From Steroidobacteraceae bacterium (GTDB lineage Bacteria > Pseudomonadota > Gammaproteobacteria > Steroidobacterales > Steroidobacteraceae), in NCBI GenBank assembly GCA_025927665.1, contig JAICKZ010000186.1:1-6510 (forward strand): a stretch of 6,510 nucleotides of DNA, read 5' to 3'. Position 1 is the stretch's first letter; each line of letters begins with the position of its first letter. The translations under genes were made by a program, and so were the position numbers. Below are positions 1 to 6,493 of this stretch, one piece after another. The notes below the pieces were generated by a model. That model was not told the DNA's origin. It ran no database searches and saw only the letters and a list, made by a program, of their open reading frames with translations.

Positions 1-312
1 GCGCTTCAATAAAGCGTACGTTTTTTCATTGTGATAGTAATCACATAGCCAAGTTGGACCAGCACCACGTTTGCGTAATGCTCTAACTAGCTGTTGTTGG
101 CCGCGACTGAGTAGATAAGGTGTGTTACGACTGCCCACGACAAACAAATCACCAATTCCGGGTTGGCCCTCAAGCAAGGGTGTTGTCCATGGTCCAGACG
201 ACACGATGTCCACCGGTTGATTGAAACGAGCATGCAAATGTCGTATCAATGTCGTAAGCAATACCATATCGCCCAACGCACCAAAGCGAATAACGAGTGG
301 ACGCGGATTCAT
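1..312 (-). CDS. Glycosyltransferase family 9 (heptosyltransferase-like) protein, N-terminal part only
   Basis: The first 104 codons are present; the gene continues beyond the left edge. The start (M-N-P-R-P-L-V-I-R-F-G-A-L-G-D-M) matches the GT9 / ADP-heptose:LPS heptosyltransferase N-terminus: a beta strand, a glycine-containing loop ending in G-D (residues 14-15), then a helix running through L-L-T-T-L-I-R-H-L. The stretch P-V-D-I-V-S-S-G-P-W (about residues 34-43) is the second strand. Such enzymes transfer heptose or a related sugar to lipopolysaccharide or another surface glycan at the inner face of the inner membrane. The ATG is directly preceded by an in-frame TAG, so no longer start exists nearby. 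An AGGA at 325-328 lies 12 bases upstream, which is rather far. The gene follows hemL on the same strand after 128 bases without a clear terminator, so co-transcription is possible. The acceptor sugar, and whether it equals WaaC, WaaF or WaaQ, cannot be told; the similarity is family-level only. Confidence 0.8.
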   Translation of the reverse strand, partial: MNPRPLVIRFGALGDMVLLTTLIRHLHARFNQPVDIVSSGPWTTPLLEGQPGIGDLFVVGSRNTPYLLSRGQQQLVRALRKRGAGPTWLCDYYHNEKTYALLKR

Positions 313-440
313 CTAGAAATATTTTCCTGATCAGTGCGAAACATATTGCCATTCATGGTGGACTGTCGAATCATTCATTAACTTGTATCAGACCCTTCGC
401 CCTTCGAAAGGCTTATGGCGAACGGAATGGATTACTCCGT

Positions 441-1733
441 TCATGGTGAGCTTATCGACCCATGCAACTTGGTGAAAGCTCGCGCAGCAGCAGCAATCGT
501 CGTATCAATATCTTGTTCGGTATGAGCAATGGAAACAAAGCCCGCTTCAAATGCAGAAGGAGCTAGATAAATACCCTCATCAAGCAAGAGATGAAAAAAT
601 TGCTTGAAGCGTTCAGCATCACTGCGCATAACCTCTGCATAGCTTTCTATTTTTGAATTTTCATTGAAGTACAAACCAAACATGCCACCCACCGATGTCG
701 TGACAAACGAAATGTCTGCATCGCGAGCTGCAGCGCTTAAACCATTGATCAGTCGCTGTGTACGCTTCTCGAGCTTGGCATAAAAATCTTTGTCATTGGC
801 AATCAATTGAAGCGTCTTTAATCCTGCCGCCATTGCAACCGGATTGCCGGACAACGTGCCTGCTTGGTACACCGATCCTAATGGCGCAAGTTTTTCCATG
901 ATGGCACGCTTGCCGCCAAAAGCACCGACCGGCATGCCGCCGCCAACAATCTTACCGAGCGTGGTTAAATCCGGTGTGATGTTATAAAGCGCTTGCGCAC
1001 CACCTTGCGCCACACGAAAGCCAGTCATCACTTCGTCAAATATCAACACGGCACCAGATTGATCGCATACTTGACGCAATGTTTGCAAAAAACCTGATGC
1101 AGGCGGCACGCAATTCATGTTGCCTGCAACTGGTTCAACAATGATGCAAGCAATCTTGTCACCCATTTGTTTGAAGACTTGTTCCACCTGCGCACTATCG
1201 TTGTAATTGAGCGTCATTGTATGCGCAACAAACGATGCAGGTACACCCAGTGAAGTAGGTACACCAAACGTCAACGCCCCAGATCCGGCTTTCACCAACA
1301 ATGAATCCGAATGCCCGTGATAACAACCTTCAAACTTCACGATCACATCGCGACCTGTATAACCACGCGCGAGTCGAATGGCACTCATGGTGGCTTCAGT
1401 ACCTGAACTGACCATGCGCACCATTTCAATGGATGGCATCAGTTTGCAAATGAATGCTGCCAATTGAGTTTCCAACTCGGTCGGCGCGCCAAATGATAGT
1501 CCCAATGCAGCGCGCTCTTGCACAACTTTAATGACATCTGGATGTGCATGGCCTAAGACCATTGGTCCCCAAGAACCAACGTAATCGATGTAGCGCTTGT
1601 TATTGCTGTCAACTATATACGCACCACTGGCACGTGAAATAAATATTGGTTCGCCGCCCACGCCGCGAAACGCACGCACCGGGGAATTCACTCCGCCGGG
1701 AATAAATTGACAAGCATCGGTATACAAACTCAC
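441..1733 (-). CDS. hemL: Glutamate-1-semialdehyde 2,1-aminomutase
   Basis: This PLP enzyme converts glutamate-1-semialdehyde to 5-aminolevulinate in the cytoplasm, the second step of the C5 route to heme after HemA. With the start chosen here it is 430 residues, close to the 426 of E. coli HemL. Hallmarks in order: I-P-G-G-V-N-S-P-V-R-A-F (11-22), Y-V-G-S-W-G-P-M (51-58), S-S-G-T-E-A-T-M for cofactor phosphate binding (109-116), the G-C-Y-H-G-H stretch (136-141), I-F-D-E-V-M-T-G-F-R with the PLP-contacting Asp (233), L-G-K-I-V-G-G-G-M-P-V-G-A-F-G-G with the Schiff-base Lys 261, and A-G-T-L-S-G-N-P (291-298). No key residue is missing. I chose the GTG at 1733 because GGAG (1740-1743) lies six bases before it and it aligns with the usual family N-terminus; a TTG at 1769 would add 12 residues but lacks such support. 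Stop is TGA. It lies 222 bases downstream of glgP on the same strand. Confidence 0.97.
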   Translation of the reverse strand: MSLYTDACQFIPGGVNSPVRAFRGVGGEPIFISRASGAYIVDSNNKRYIDYVGSWGPMVLGHAHPDVIKVVQERAALGLSFGAPTELETQLAAFICKLMPSIEMVRMVSSGTEATMSAIRLARGYTGRDVIVKFEGCYHGHSDSLLVKAGSGALTFGVPTSLGVPASFVAHTMTLNYNDSAQVEQVFKQMGDKIACIIVEPVAGNMNCVPPASGFLQTLRQVCDQSGAVLIFDEVMTGFRVAQGGAQALYNITPDLTTLGKIVGGGMPVGAFGGKRAIMEKLAPLGSVYQAGTLSGNPVAMAAGLKTLQLIANDKDFYAKLEKRTQRLINGLSAAARDADISFVTTSVGGMFGLYFNENSKIESYAEVMRSDAERFKQFFHLLLDEGIYLAPSAFEAGFVSIAHTEQDIDTTIAAAARAFTKLHGSISSP

Positions 1734-1739
1734 GAATTG

Positions 1740-1743
1740 CTCC
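1740..1743 (-). promoter_or_regulatory. Shine-Dalgarno site that decides the hemL start
   Basis: On the minus strand GGAG is followed by a six-base spacer (CAATTC) and GTG. This favours GTG at 1733 over the upstream in-frame TTG at 1769, which would put this motif inside the coding region. Confidence 0.75.
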
Positions 1744-1845
1744 AGGTTATAAGCATGCGAGTGTAACAAGTGCCAAGAGCAAGTGGAATGCGCGTCTCTT
1801 TAGAATAACGTAAGTCATCTAAGCATGAGTGCTTGTGATCCCTAA

Positions 1846-1879
1846 GCAAAACCGCCAAAAACACGGATGTTTTTGCCGG
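1846..1879 (-). terminator. Hairpin with short T tract between glgP and hemL (possible terminator or attenuator)
   Basis: Read on the minus strand, CCGGCAAAAAC (1879-1869) pairs with GTTTTTGGCGG (1862-1852) across a six-base loop, ten pairs with one G-G mismatch, and TTTTGC follows at once. It lies about 75 bases past the glgP stop and about 120 bases before the hemL start. It could end glgP transcription. The T run is only four long and the stem is A/T-rich in its upper half, so termination may be weak. An upstream arm (1901-1911) could compete for the 3' side of the stem. Confidence 0.4.
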
Positions 1880-1955
1880 AGACTATATGGACATATTCAC
1901 GGCGCTTTTGCGAAGGGATGATGAGCAATCATGGAACCAGTACGAATAAAAATGA

Positions 1956-4433
1956 TTACAACACCGGTTTGATGTTCCAAATGCGATCTGCGTAATCGCG
2001 AATACTGCGATCACTGGAGAATGGTCCCATACTTAAAGTATTAATCACTGCTTTACGGCTCCATGCGTCTTGATCACTGTACAGGGCATCCACTTTATCT
2101 TGCGCCTCTAGATAAGAGACAAAGTCCGCAAGCACCAGGAAATGTTCGCCGTCGCTGAGTAGTCGATCTGTAACTATTTTGGCATCCGCAAGATTGTCGG
2201 GTGTGAAATGTCCGGACTCGAGCAAATCAATCGCTCGTTTAAGTTCCGGGTTTTGATTCACAATGGCCATGGGTGAATAGCCGCGAGCACGCAATGCCGT
2301 CGCTTCGGCCGCGTTCATACCAAAGATAAAAATGTTTTCATCGCCAACAGCATCTTTAATTTCGATATTCGCACCGTCAAGCGTGCCGATCGTCAGCGCA
2401 CCGTTCAACGACAACTTCATATTGCCGGTTCCCGACGCTTCCATTCCCGCAGTGGAAATTTGTTCCGATAAATCTGCTGCAGGCATAATCTCTTGTGCCA
2501 AGGACACATCGTAGTCTGGTAAAAAACATAGCTTCAACTTGTTGCCGATCCGATCGTCACGATTAATGGTATACGCAACTTTATTGATCAACTTGATCAT
2601 TGCTTTAGCCATCACGTAACCCGGCGCCGCCTTACCTGCGATGATGACGGTACGCGGTACAACGACTTGCTGCGGATTATCGAGAATACGTTGATAGCGC
2701 ACGACAACATGCAATAGATTCAACAGTTGACGTTTGTATTCATGTATACGTTTTACTTGCACATCAAACAATGAACGCGGATCGACATCGACGCCGATGA
2801 GTTCGGCAATGGTTTGCGCAAGCCGTAGTTTATTGGTTTGCTTGATGTCACGAAAGCGTTGTCTAAAGTCAGCATTATCGATTGCCCACTTCAATCGTTC
2901 CAATTCTTCAAGATCGTTTTCCCAAGCACTGCCAAGATGCTCCGTGAGTAACTGCGACAATCCGGGATTCGCTTGCTTTAACCAACGCCGCACCGTGATG
3001 CCATTAGTGACATTCGTAAAGCGTTCCGGCCAAAGTTGCGCAAAGTCACTGAAGATCGTTTCGCGCATCAACTGCGAGTGTAATTTCGCAACACCATTTA
3101 CCTGATGGCTGCCCACCACTGATAGATAAGCCATGCGTACACGACGATCACCATTTTCTTCGATCAATGACATGCGACGGCGGCGATCCATGTCATTGGG
3201 GTAACGCTGACTAATTTGTTCGAGAAAATCGCGATTGATTTGGTAAATAATTTGCAAATGACGTGGCAGCAAGCGCTCAAACAAATGTATTGACCAGGTT
3301 TCCAGTGCTTCGGGCAATAAGGTGTGATTGGTATAGGCACAGGTGCGACGCGTGATGTCCCAGGCAAGATCCCATTCCACTGCATGTTCATCCACCAACA
3401 AGTGCATTAACTCAACAATGGTTAACGCAGGATGCGTGTCATTTAATTGAATGGCGACTAACTTGGGTAATTCTGCCAAAGTACTACCGTTGGCAAGATG
3501 TTGTGCAAGCATGTCTTGCAACGATGCGCTGACGAAAAAGTATTGTTGCTTGAAGCGCAGTTCTTTACCTTGCGGCGTTGTATCGTCCGGATAAAGTACG
3601 CGCGATAAATTCTTTGCATCAATCTGTTCGGCAACCGCGGCGGCATAATTACCCGCATTAAAGTGCTCAATACGAAACGGTGTGATGGCTTCGGCCGACC
3701 ATAGACGCAGATGATTAACGCTCGGTCCTTGATTACCGGGAATCAAAAAATCATAACCGATCGCCCATACATCCTGTGTCTCAATCCAATGATGACAAAT
3801 ACGTCCCGCAGAATTGCGTTCCGATTGACACTGACCACCAAAACGCACGCGATAGCGCACACCACCGCGACCGCTCTCCCAAAAGTTTTGCCATTGCAAC
3901 CAGGAACTGGCGAGTTCGCGTTGCGATCCATCACGCGCAATCTGTTGTTGAAAAATACCGTAGTCATAACGAATGCCATAACCAATAGCCGCATAACCCA
4001 ACGTGGCCAGCGAATCGAGAAAACAAGCGGCCAATCGACCCAAGCCACCGTTACCAAGCCCGGGATCTTCTTCTTCCTGGGCGATGGCATCTAAATCGTG
4101 TCCCATGGCACGCAATGTCTCGCGAGTTTCAGCCAATACCAAGGGTGGCATCGATGACAATGCATTGATCAGACTACGGCCTAACAAAAATTCCATGGAG
4201 AAGTAGCACACACGTTTGACGCGTGCTTCATTGGCTCGTCGCCAGGTGGCAAGCCAACGATCCGTGAGCTCTTCGCGAACGGCTAATACTAACGCGTCGT
4301 AAATATCACGACGCGACGCCGTAGCGAGATTGCGCCCCAACCGTCGTTCAAGACGATCAACGATGGCTTCACGAATATGTCCACGATATAGACGTGGTGA
4401 TGATATTGCAGCACTGACTGGTAGATCGCTCAT
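1956..4433 (-). CDS. glgP: Glycogen/starch/alpha-glucan phosphorylase (GT35)
   Basis: This cytoplasmic PLP enzyme splits alpha-1,4-glucan with phosphate, releasing glucose-1-phosphate from glycogen or maltodextrin ends. Its 825 residues match the usual bacterial length, and the whole fold appears intact. Seen in order: R-V-C-Y-F-S-M-E-F-L-L-G-R-S-L (74-88), the glycine-rich G-L-G-N-G-G-L-G-R-L substrate loop (125-134), N-H-L-R-L-W-S-A-E (240-248), Q-L-N-D-T-H-P-A (329-336), Y-T-N-H-T-L-L-P-E-A-L-E (367-378), V-K-R-I-H-E-Y-K-R-Q-L (560-570), and the PLP signature E-A-S-G-T-G-N-M-K-L-S-L-N (665-677) with Schiff-base Lys 673. The ATG is preceded by AGGAG. The closely related malP/glgP types cannot be separated by eye, and no glycogen synthesis gene is in view to settle it. 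The lipoprotein gene upstream ends with a terminator-like hairpin, so glgP is probably transcribed from the spacer at 4434-4540. I saw no convincing -35/-10 pair there. Confidence 0.97.
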   Translation of the reverse strand: MSDLPVSAAISSPRLYRGHIREAIVDRLERRLGRNLATASRRDIYDALVLAVREELTDRWLATWRRANEARVKRVCYFSMEFLLGRSLINALSSMPPLVLAETRETLRAMGHDLDAIAQEEEDPGLGNGGLGRLAACFLDSLATLGYAAIGYGIRYDYGIFQQQIARDGSQRELASSWLQWQNFWESGRGGVRYRVRFGGQCQSERNSAGRICHHWIETQDVWAIGYDFLIPGNQGPSVNHLRLWSAEAITPFRIEHFNAGNYAAAVAEQIDAKNLSRVLYPDDTTPQGKELRFKQQYFFVSASLQDMLAQHLANGSTLAELPKLVAIQLNDTHPALTIVELMHLLVDEHAVEWDLAWDITRRTCAYTNHTLLPEALETWSIHLFERLLPRHLQIIYQINRDFLEQISQRYPNDMDRRRRMSLIEENGDRRVRMAYLSVVGSHQVNGVAKLHSQLMRETIFSDFAQLWPERFTNVTNGITVRRWLKQANPGLSQLLTEHLGSAWENDLEELERLKWAIDNADFRQRFRDIKQTNKLRLAQTIAELIGVDVDPRSLFDVQVKRIHEYKRQLLNLLHVVVRYQRILDNPQQVVVPRTVIIAGKAAPGYVMAKAMIKLINKVAYTINRDDRIGNKLKLCFLPDYDVSLAQEIMPAADLSEQISTAGMEASGTGNMKLSLNGALTIGTLDGANIEIKDAVGDENIFIFGMNAAEATALRARGYSPMAIVNQNPELKRAIDLLESGHFTPDNLADAKIVTDRLLSDGEHFLVLADFVSYLEAQDKVDALYSDQDAWSRKAVINTLSMGPFSSDRSIRDYADRIWNIKPVL

Positions 4434-4437
4434 TTGA

Positions 4438-4442
4438 CTCCT
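4438..4442 (-). promoter_or_regulatory. glgP Shine-Dalgarno site
   Basis: AGGAG on the minus strand, four bases before the ATG at 4433. The spacing is slightly short but the match is strong and supports this start. Confidence 0.7.
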
Positions 4443-4445
4443 ATC

Positions 4446-4494
4446 GATTACAACAAAATTAGTGCGGTCAATTCCACAACGACTGGTTGTAATC
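4446..4494. repeat. Perfect 9-bp inverted repeat in the glgP leader
   Basis: GATTACAAC at 4446-4454 is matched by its exact reverse complement GTTGTAATC at 4486-4494, with 31 bases between. The glgP-proximal arm ends three bases before the AGGAG site. It may be an operator or a 5' UTR stem near the ribosome site. The same 9-mer recurs over the glgP stop codon (1954-1962). The function is unknown. Confidence 0.45.
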
Positions 4495-4539
4495 TTCGTT
4501 TATGCGAAGCCTCTCGAAGCACATTCTACTTTAGATATT

Positions 4540-4567
4540 AAATTAAAATCCCCTCGACAGCTCGGGG
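4540..4567 (-). terminator. Intrinsic terminator-like hairpin after the lipoprotein gene
   Basis: On the minus strand CCCCGA pairs with TCG-A-GGGG across a GCTG loop: GC-rich, six or so pairs with one bulged A (4567-4550). It is followed by ATTTTAATTT. It starts about 37 bases after the lipoprotein stop and about 107 bases before glgP, as expected of a rho-independent terminator separating the two units. Confidence 0.6.
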
Positions 4568-4604
4568 CAAACGGTACTGTGGGCTCAACCATCAACAGCC
4601 AATT

Positions 4605-5219
4605 CTATTTGGCCGTAATGACTTTCTCATCCACAATCTTCCATCCTCCGCTTTCGCGAACCAAGGTCAACTCCTTGGTAACCACGGTGTCGCCAAATTT
4701 CTGCGTGAATCGTGCAAGGCGATGATCATTGTCGATTACACTTACTTTGAGACCTTTAATGCGTCCTTCCGGTAAAGTTCCCGTCGCAATTTCTGTGCGG
4801 CGTTGCTCTAGCGGTATCACTGTGCCGCTGCTGCCATAACTCGTAGAGTACATCGACAGTACGCCTTCAACATTGCGTTCTGACCATGCTTGCGCCCAGT
4901 CTGCAACCGTTTCTTCTGGAGAAGCTGCGACGCGACCGGTTTGACCAAAGTAACTGGGCGGCTTGTCAAGGCACTTACCTTTTACATCATTGTGCTTAAC
5001 TTCTGGCACCACAAATAAATTGCGTCGATCGGGGGTATCGGCGCCCGGTGGAATCTTTAACGGTGGATGATCTTCGGTATGTAGATAATCGGAGCTTTTG
5101 TCCACACATTCATTACTACCAAACCAGTGATGATTATTCATCCAGCTACAAGCATTGACGGCGCCCAAGCAGATGAGCATAAATATCAAACGTATTGATC
5201 TTAGGACAGGATTGGACAT
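4605..5219 (-). CDS. Putative lipoprotein: BamC-like N-terminal segment plus NTF2-like C-terminal domain
   Basis: 204 residues with this ATG. Residues 1-23 form a lipoprotein signal (Arg at 7 and 10, hydrophobic core L-I-F-M-L-I-C-L-G-A-V), then V-N-A-C with the likely lipidated Cys 24; Asn at -2 is unusual for a lipobox. Residues about 44-73 (D-Y-L-H...P-P-L-K-I-P-P-G...V-V-P-E) and then G-K-C-L-D-K-P-P resemble, to my eye, the extended N-terminal segment of BamC, the outer-membrane assembly lipoprotein. From about residue 101, V-A-D-W-A-Q-A-W-S-E-R-N-V through V-T-K-E-L-T-L-V-R-E-S-G-G-W-K-I-V-D-E resembles the NTF2/SnoaL-like fold (DUF4440 or the C-terminal domain of Cds6-type proteins), often a binding module. 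The role is unknown; a periplasm-facing, membrane-anchored envelope protein is inferred. An in-frame TTG at 5264 and GTG at 5234 are possible starts but would place extra residues, including acidic ones, before the signal. No strong Shine-Dalgarno is seen. It is divergent from the dehydrogenase gene. Confidence 0.85.
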   Translation of the reverse strand: MSNPVLRSIRLIFMLICLGAVNACSWMNNHHWFGSNECVDKSSDYLHTEDHPPLKIPPGADTPDRRNLFVVPEVKHNDVKGKCLDKPPSYFGQTGRVAASPEETVADWAQAWSERNVEGVLSMYSTSYGSSGTVIPLEQRRTEIATGTLPEGRIKGLKVSVIDNDHRLARFTQKFGDTVVTKELTLVRESGGWKIVDEKVITAK

Positions 5220-5251
5220 GTCATCACGTACCACAAGGGACAAGGGCCGCA

Positions 5252-5257
5252 ATTGTA
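5252..5257 (-). promoter_or_regulatory. Possible -10 element for the lipoprotein gene
   Basis: TACAAT on the minus strand matches the sigma-70 -10 consensus at five of six positions and lies about 30 bases before the ATG at 5219. No recognisable -35 sits 16-18 bases upstream, so this is a weak call. Confidence 0.25.
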
Positions 5258-5375
5258 AAGACAAATGCGGAAGTTTGTTGCCGTTATTGATGAAGTTAAG
5301 CTAATGAGATGAACTGGCTAAAACTCATACCATAGTAGGACAAATAAGGCATCAACACTGATGGTATTGTACTTT

Positions 5376-5406
5376 TTGTCTAGTCATGCTTTTGTTCTGC
5401 TATTAA
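5376..5406 (+). promoter_or_regulatory. Possible sigma-70 promoter for the 6-phosphogluconate dehydrogenase gene
   Basis: TGC followed by TATTAA (5398-5406) resembles an extended -10 element. A TTGTCT (5376-5381) could act as -35 with a long 19-base spacer. The start of transcription would fall near 5413, leaving a leader of about 40 bases. A 7-bp inverted repeat (ATACCAT 5327-5333, ATGGTAT 5361-5367) lies just upstream. Confidence 0.35.
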
Positions 5407-5438
5407 TGTCATGGTGGTGTGTGGCATTCGGTCAAGTT

Positions 5439-5443
5439 AAGGG
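5439..5443 (+). promoter_or_regulatory. Shine-Dalgarno site deciding the dehydrogenase start
   Basis: AAGGG eight bases before ATG at 5452. It supports this start rather than an in-frame GTG at 5419, which has no such site. Confidence 0.6.
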
Positions 5444-5451
5444 TGAGTGAT

Positions 5452-6444
5452 ATGCAAATGGGTATGATCGGTTTGGGACGAATGGGCGCAGATATGGTTC
5501 GGCGTCTGCTGCGTAATCACCACGATTGTGTGGTGTTCGATGTGCAAGCGGCAGCGCGAATGGCTTTGGTGGCGGACGGTGCAAAGGCGGCGGAATCCCT
5601 TGAGGATATGATCAAACAGCTCGCCGCACCTCGAATGGTATGGCTGATGCTGCCAGCGGCATTTGTACCTGCAACCATTGAGCAGCTCGCAACCTTGCTT
5701 CAACCCGGGGACATTATTATCGATGGTGGTAATTCGGATTACCGTCAGGGCATGCAACAGGCACAACAGTTAAAAACTAAGGGCATCGACTTCATTGATG
5801 TAGGAACCAGCGGCGGCGTATGGGGACTACGTGAAGGATATTGTTTGATGATTGGTGGCAACGACACTGCTGTAAAATGCGCCACGCCATTATTTGAAGC
5901 ATTGGCATTGGGTGCAGCAACTTCATCGAATCCACCTGAGAGCATGGGATATTTGCATTGTGGTCCAGTAGGTTCAGGACACTTTGTTAAAATGGTCCAC
6001 AATGGAATCGAATATTCATTGATGGCCGCGTATGCCGAGGGATTTAATTTGTTGGCTCATGCAAATCGTGGCTTGCAATCACAAACAGCCAATGCGGAAA
6101 CCGCACCGTTGGATCAACCTGAAAATTATCAATTTAAATTAGACGTGCCTGCAATCGCGGAATTATGGCGACATGGAAGCGTCGTACGCTCATGGTTACT
6201 TGATCTGGCCGCTCAAGCATTACATGCTGACCCTCAACTCGAAGGCTTTGCCGGACGTGTCTCTGATTCAGGTGAAGGTCGCTGGACCTTGCATGCGGCA
6301 ATTGATTTAGGCGTACCGATGCCCACTCTATCAACCGCATTGTTTGAACGTTTTGATTCACAGGGACAAAGCGTCTATGCAAACAAATTACTTTCTGCAT
6401 TGCGCCAACAGTTTGGCGGGCATCAGGAAAAGAAAAGTACCTAA
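5452..6444 (+). CDS. gnd: 6-phosphogluconate dehydrogenase, decarboxylating, short NAD-type
   Basis: This enzyme oxidises and decarboxylates 6-phosphogluconate to ribulose-5-phosphate in the cytoplasm (oxidative pentose phosphate route). It has 330 residues, typical of the short GndA/YqeC-like class rather than the roughly 470-residue form. Seen: dinucleotide-binding G-L-G-R-M-G (7-12); V-V-F-D with Asp 30 at the end of strand 2, which by family knowledge favours NAD over NADP; D-G-G-N-S (91-95); G-T-S-G-G-V-W-G (118-125); G-S-G-H-F-V-K-M-V-H-N-G-I-E-Y with catalytic Lys 180 and Glu 187; S-G-E-G-R-W (273-278) in place of the K-G-T-G-x-W of long forms; and C-terminal Q-F-G-G-H. The first residues M-Q-M-G-M-I-G-L-G are the family's normal start, and AAGGG lies before this ATG. 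It is divergent from the lipoprotein gene and may head an operand with the gene that appears to start at the right edge; zwf would be a usual partner, but that is a guess. Confidence 0.95.
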   Translation: MQMGMIGLGRMGADMVRRLLRNHHDCVVFDVQAAARMALVADGAKAAESLEDMIKQLAAPRMVWLMLPAAFVPATIEQLATLLQPGDIIIDGGNSDYRQGMQQAQQLKTKGIDFIDVGTSGGVWGLREGYCLMIGGNDTAVKCATPLFEALALGAATSSNPPESMGYLHCGPVGSGHFVKMVHNGIEYSLMAAYAEGFNLLAHANRGLQSQTANAETAPLDQPENYQFKLDVPAIAELWRHGSVVRSWLLDLAAQALHADPQLEGFAGRVSDSGEGRWTLHAAIDLGVPMPTLSTALFERFDSQGQSVYANKLLSALRQQFGGHQEKKST

Positions 6445-6452
6445 GCAGTTAC

Positions 6453-6472
6453 GCACGTAAATGCACGTAAAT
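6453..6472 (+). repeat. Perfect 10-bp tandem duplication after gnd
   Basis: GCACGTAAAT occurs twice head to tail (6453-6462, 6463-6472), nine bases after the gnd stop codon. The first copy overlaps a short palindrome, TTACG-CA-CGTAA (6449-6460). It may be a simple slippage duplication or a pair of protein-binding sites for the following gene. Confidence 0.6.
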
Positions 6473-6493
6473 AAATGAAGTGAGATCGATTTG

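Noticed and set aside
170..352. 60-codon minus-strand ORF
   Set aside because: It overlaps the GT9 gene in another frame. The GT9 frame carries the recognisable family N-terminus; this one resembles nothing known.
393..406. Tandem CCCTTCG repeat after hemL
   Set aside because: Two 7-bp copies only; too short to give any meaning.
1819..1848. Direct repeat CTAAGCA (1819-1825, 1842-1848) and a small AAGCA/TGCTT hairpin (1821-1834)
   Set aside because: Seven-base repeats and a five-base stem are common by chance; there is no promoter context to support a regulator site.
1897..1932. 11-codon minus-strand ORF as an independent gene
   Set aside because: No Shine-Dalgarno and no residue bias pointing to a known leader-peptide mechanism; mentioned only within the attenuator finding.
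2332..4206. Several ORFs of 60-127 codons on both strands inside glgP (for example 3711-4094 plus, 2734-3105 plus, 3743-4090 minus)
   Set aside because: All lie within the intact, well-matched glgP frame, have low-complexity or unstructured-looking translations, and no ribosome sites of note.
4462..4725. 87-codon plus-strand ORF
   Set aside because: It runs across the terminator-like hairpin and antisense to the 3' end of the lipoprotein gene; nothing in its translation looks like a protein family.
5437..6400. Minus-strand ORFs of 85-109 codons opposite gnd
   Set aside because: Antisense to a clearly coding dehydrogenase; their His- and Arg-rich translations are typical of shadow frames.
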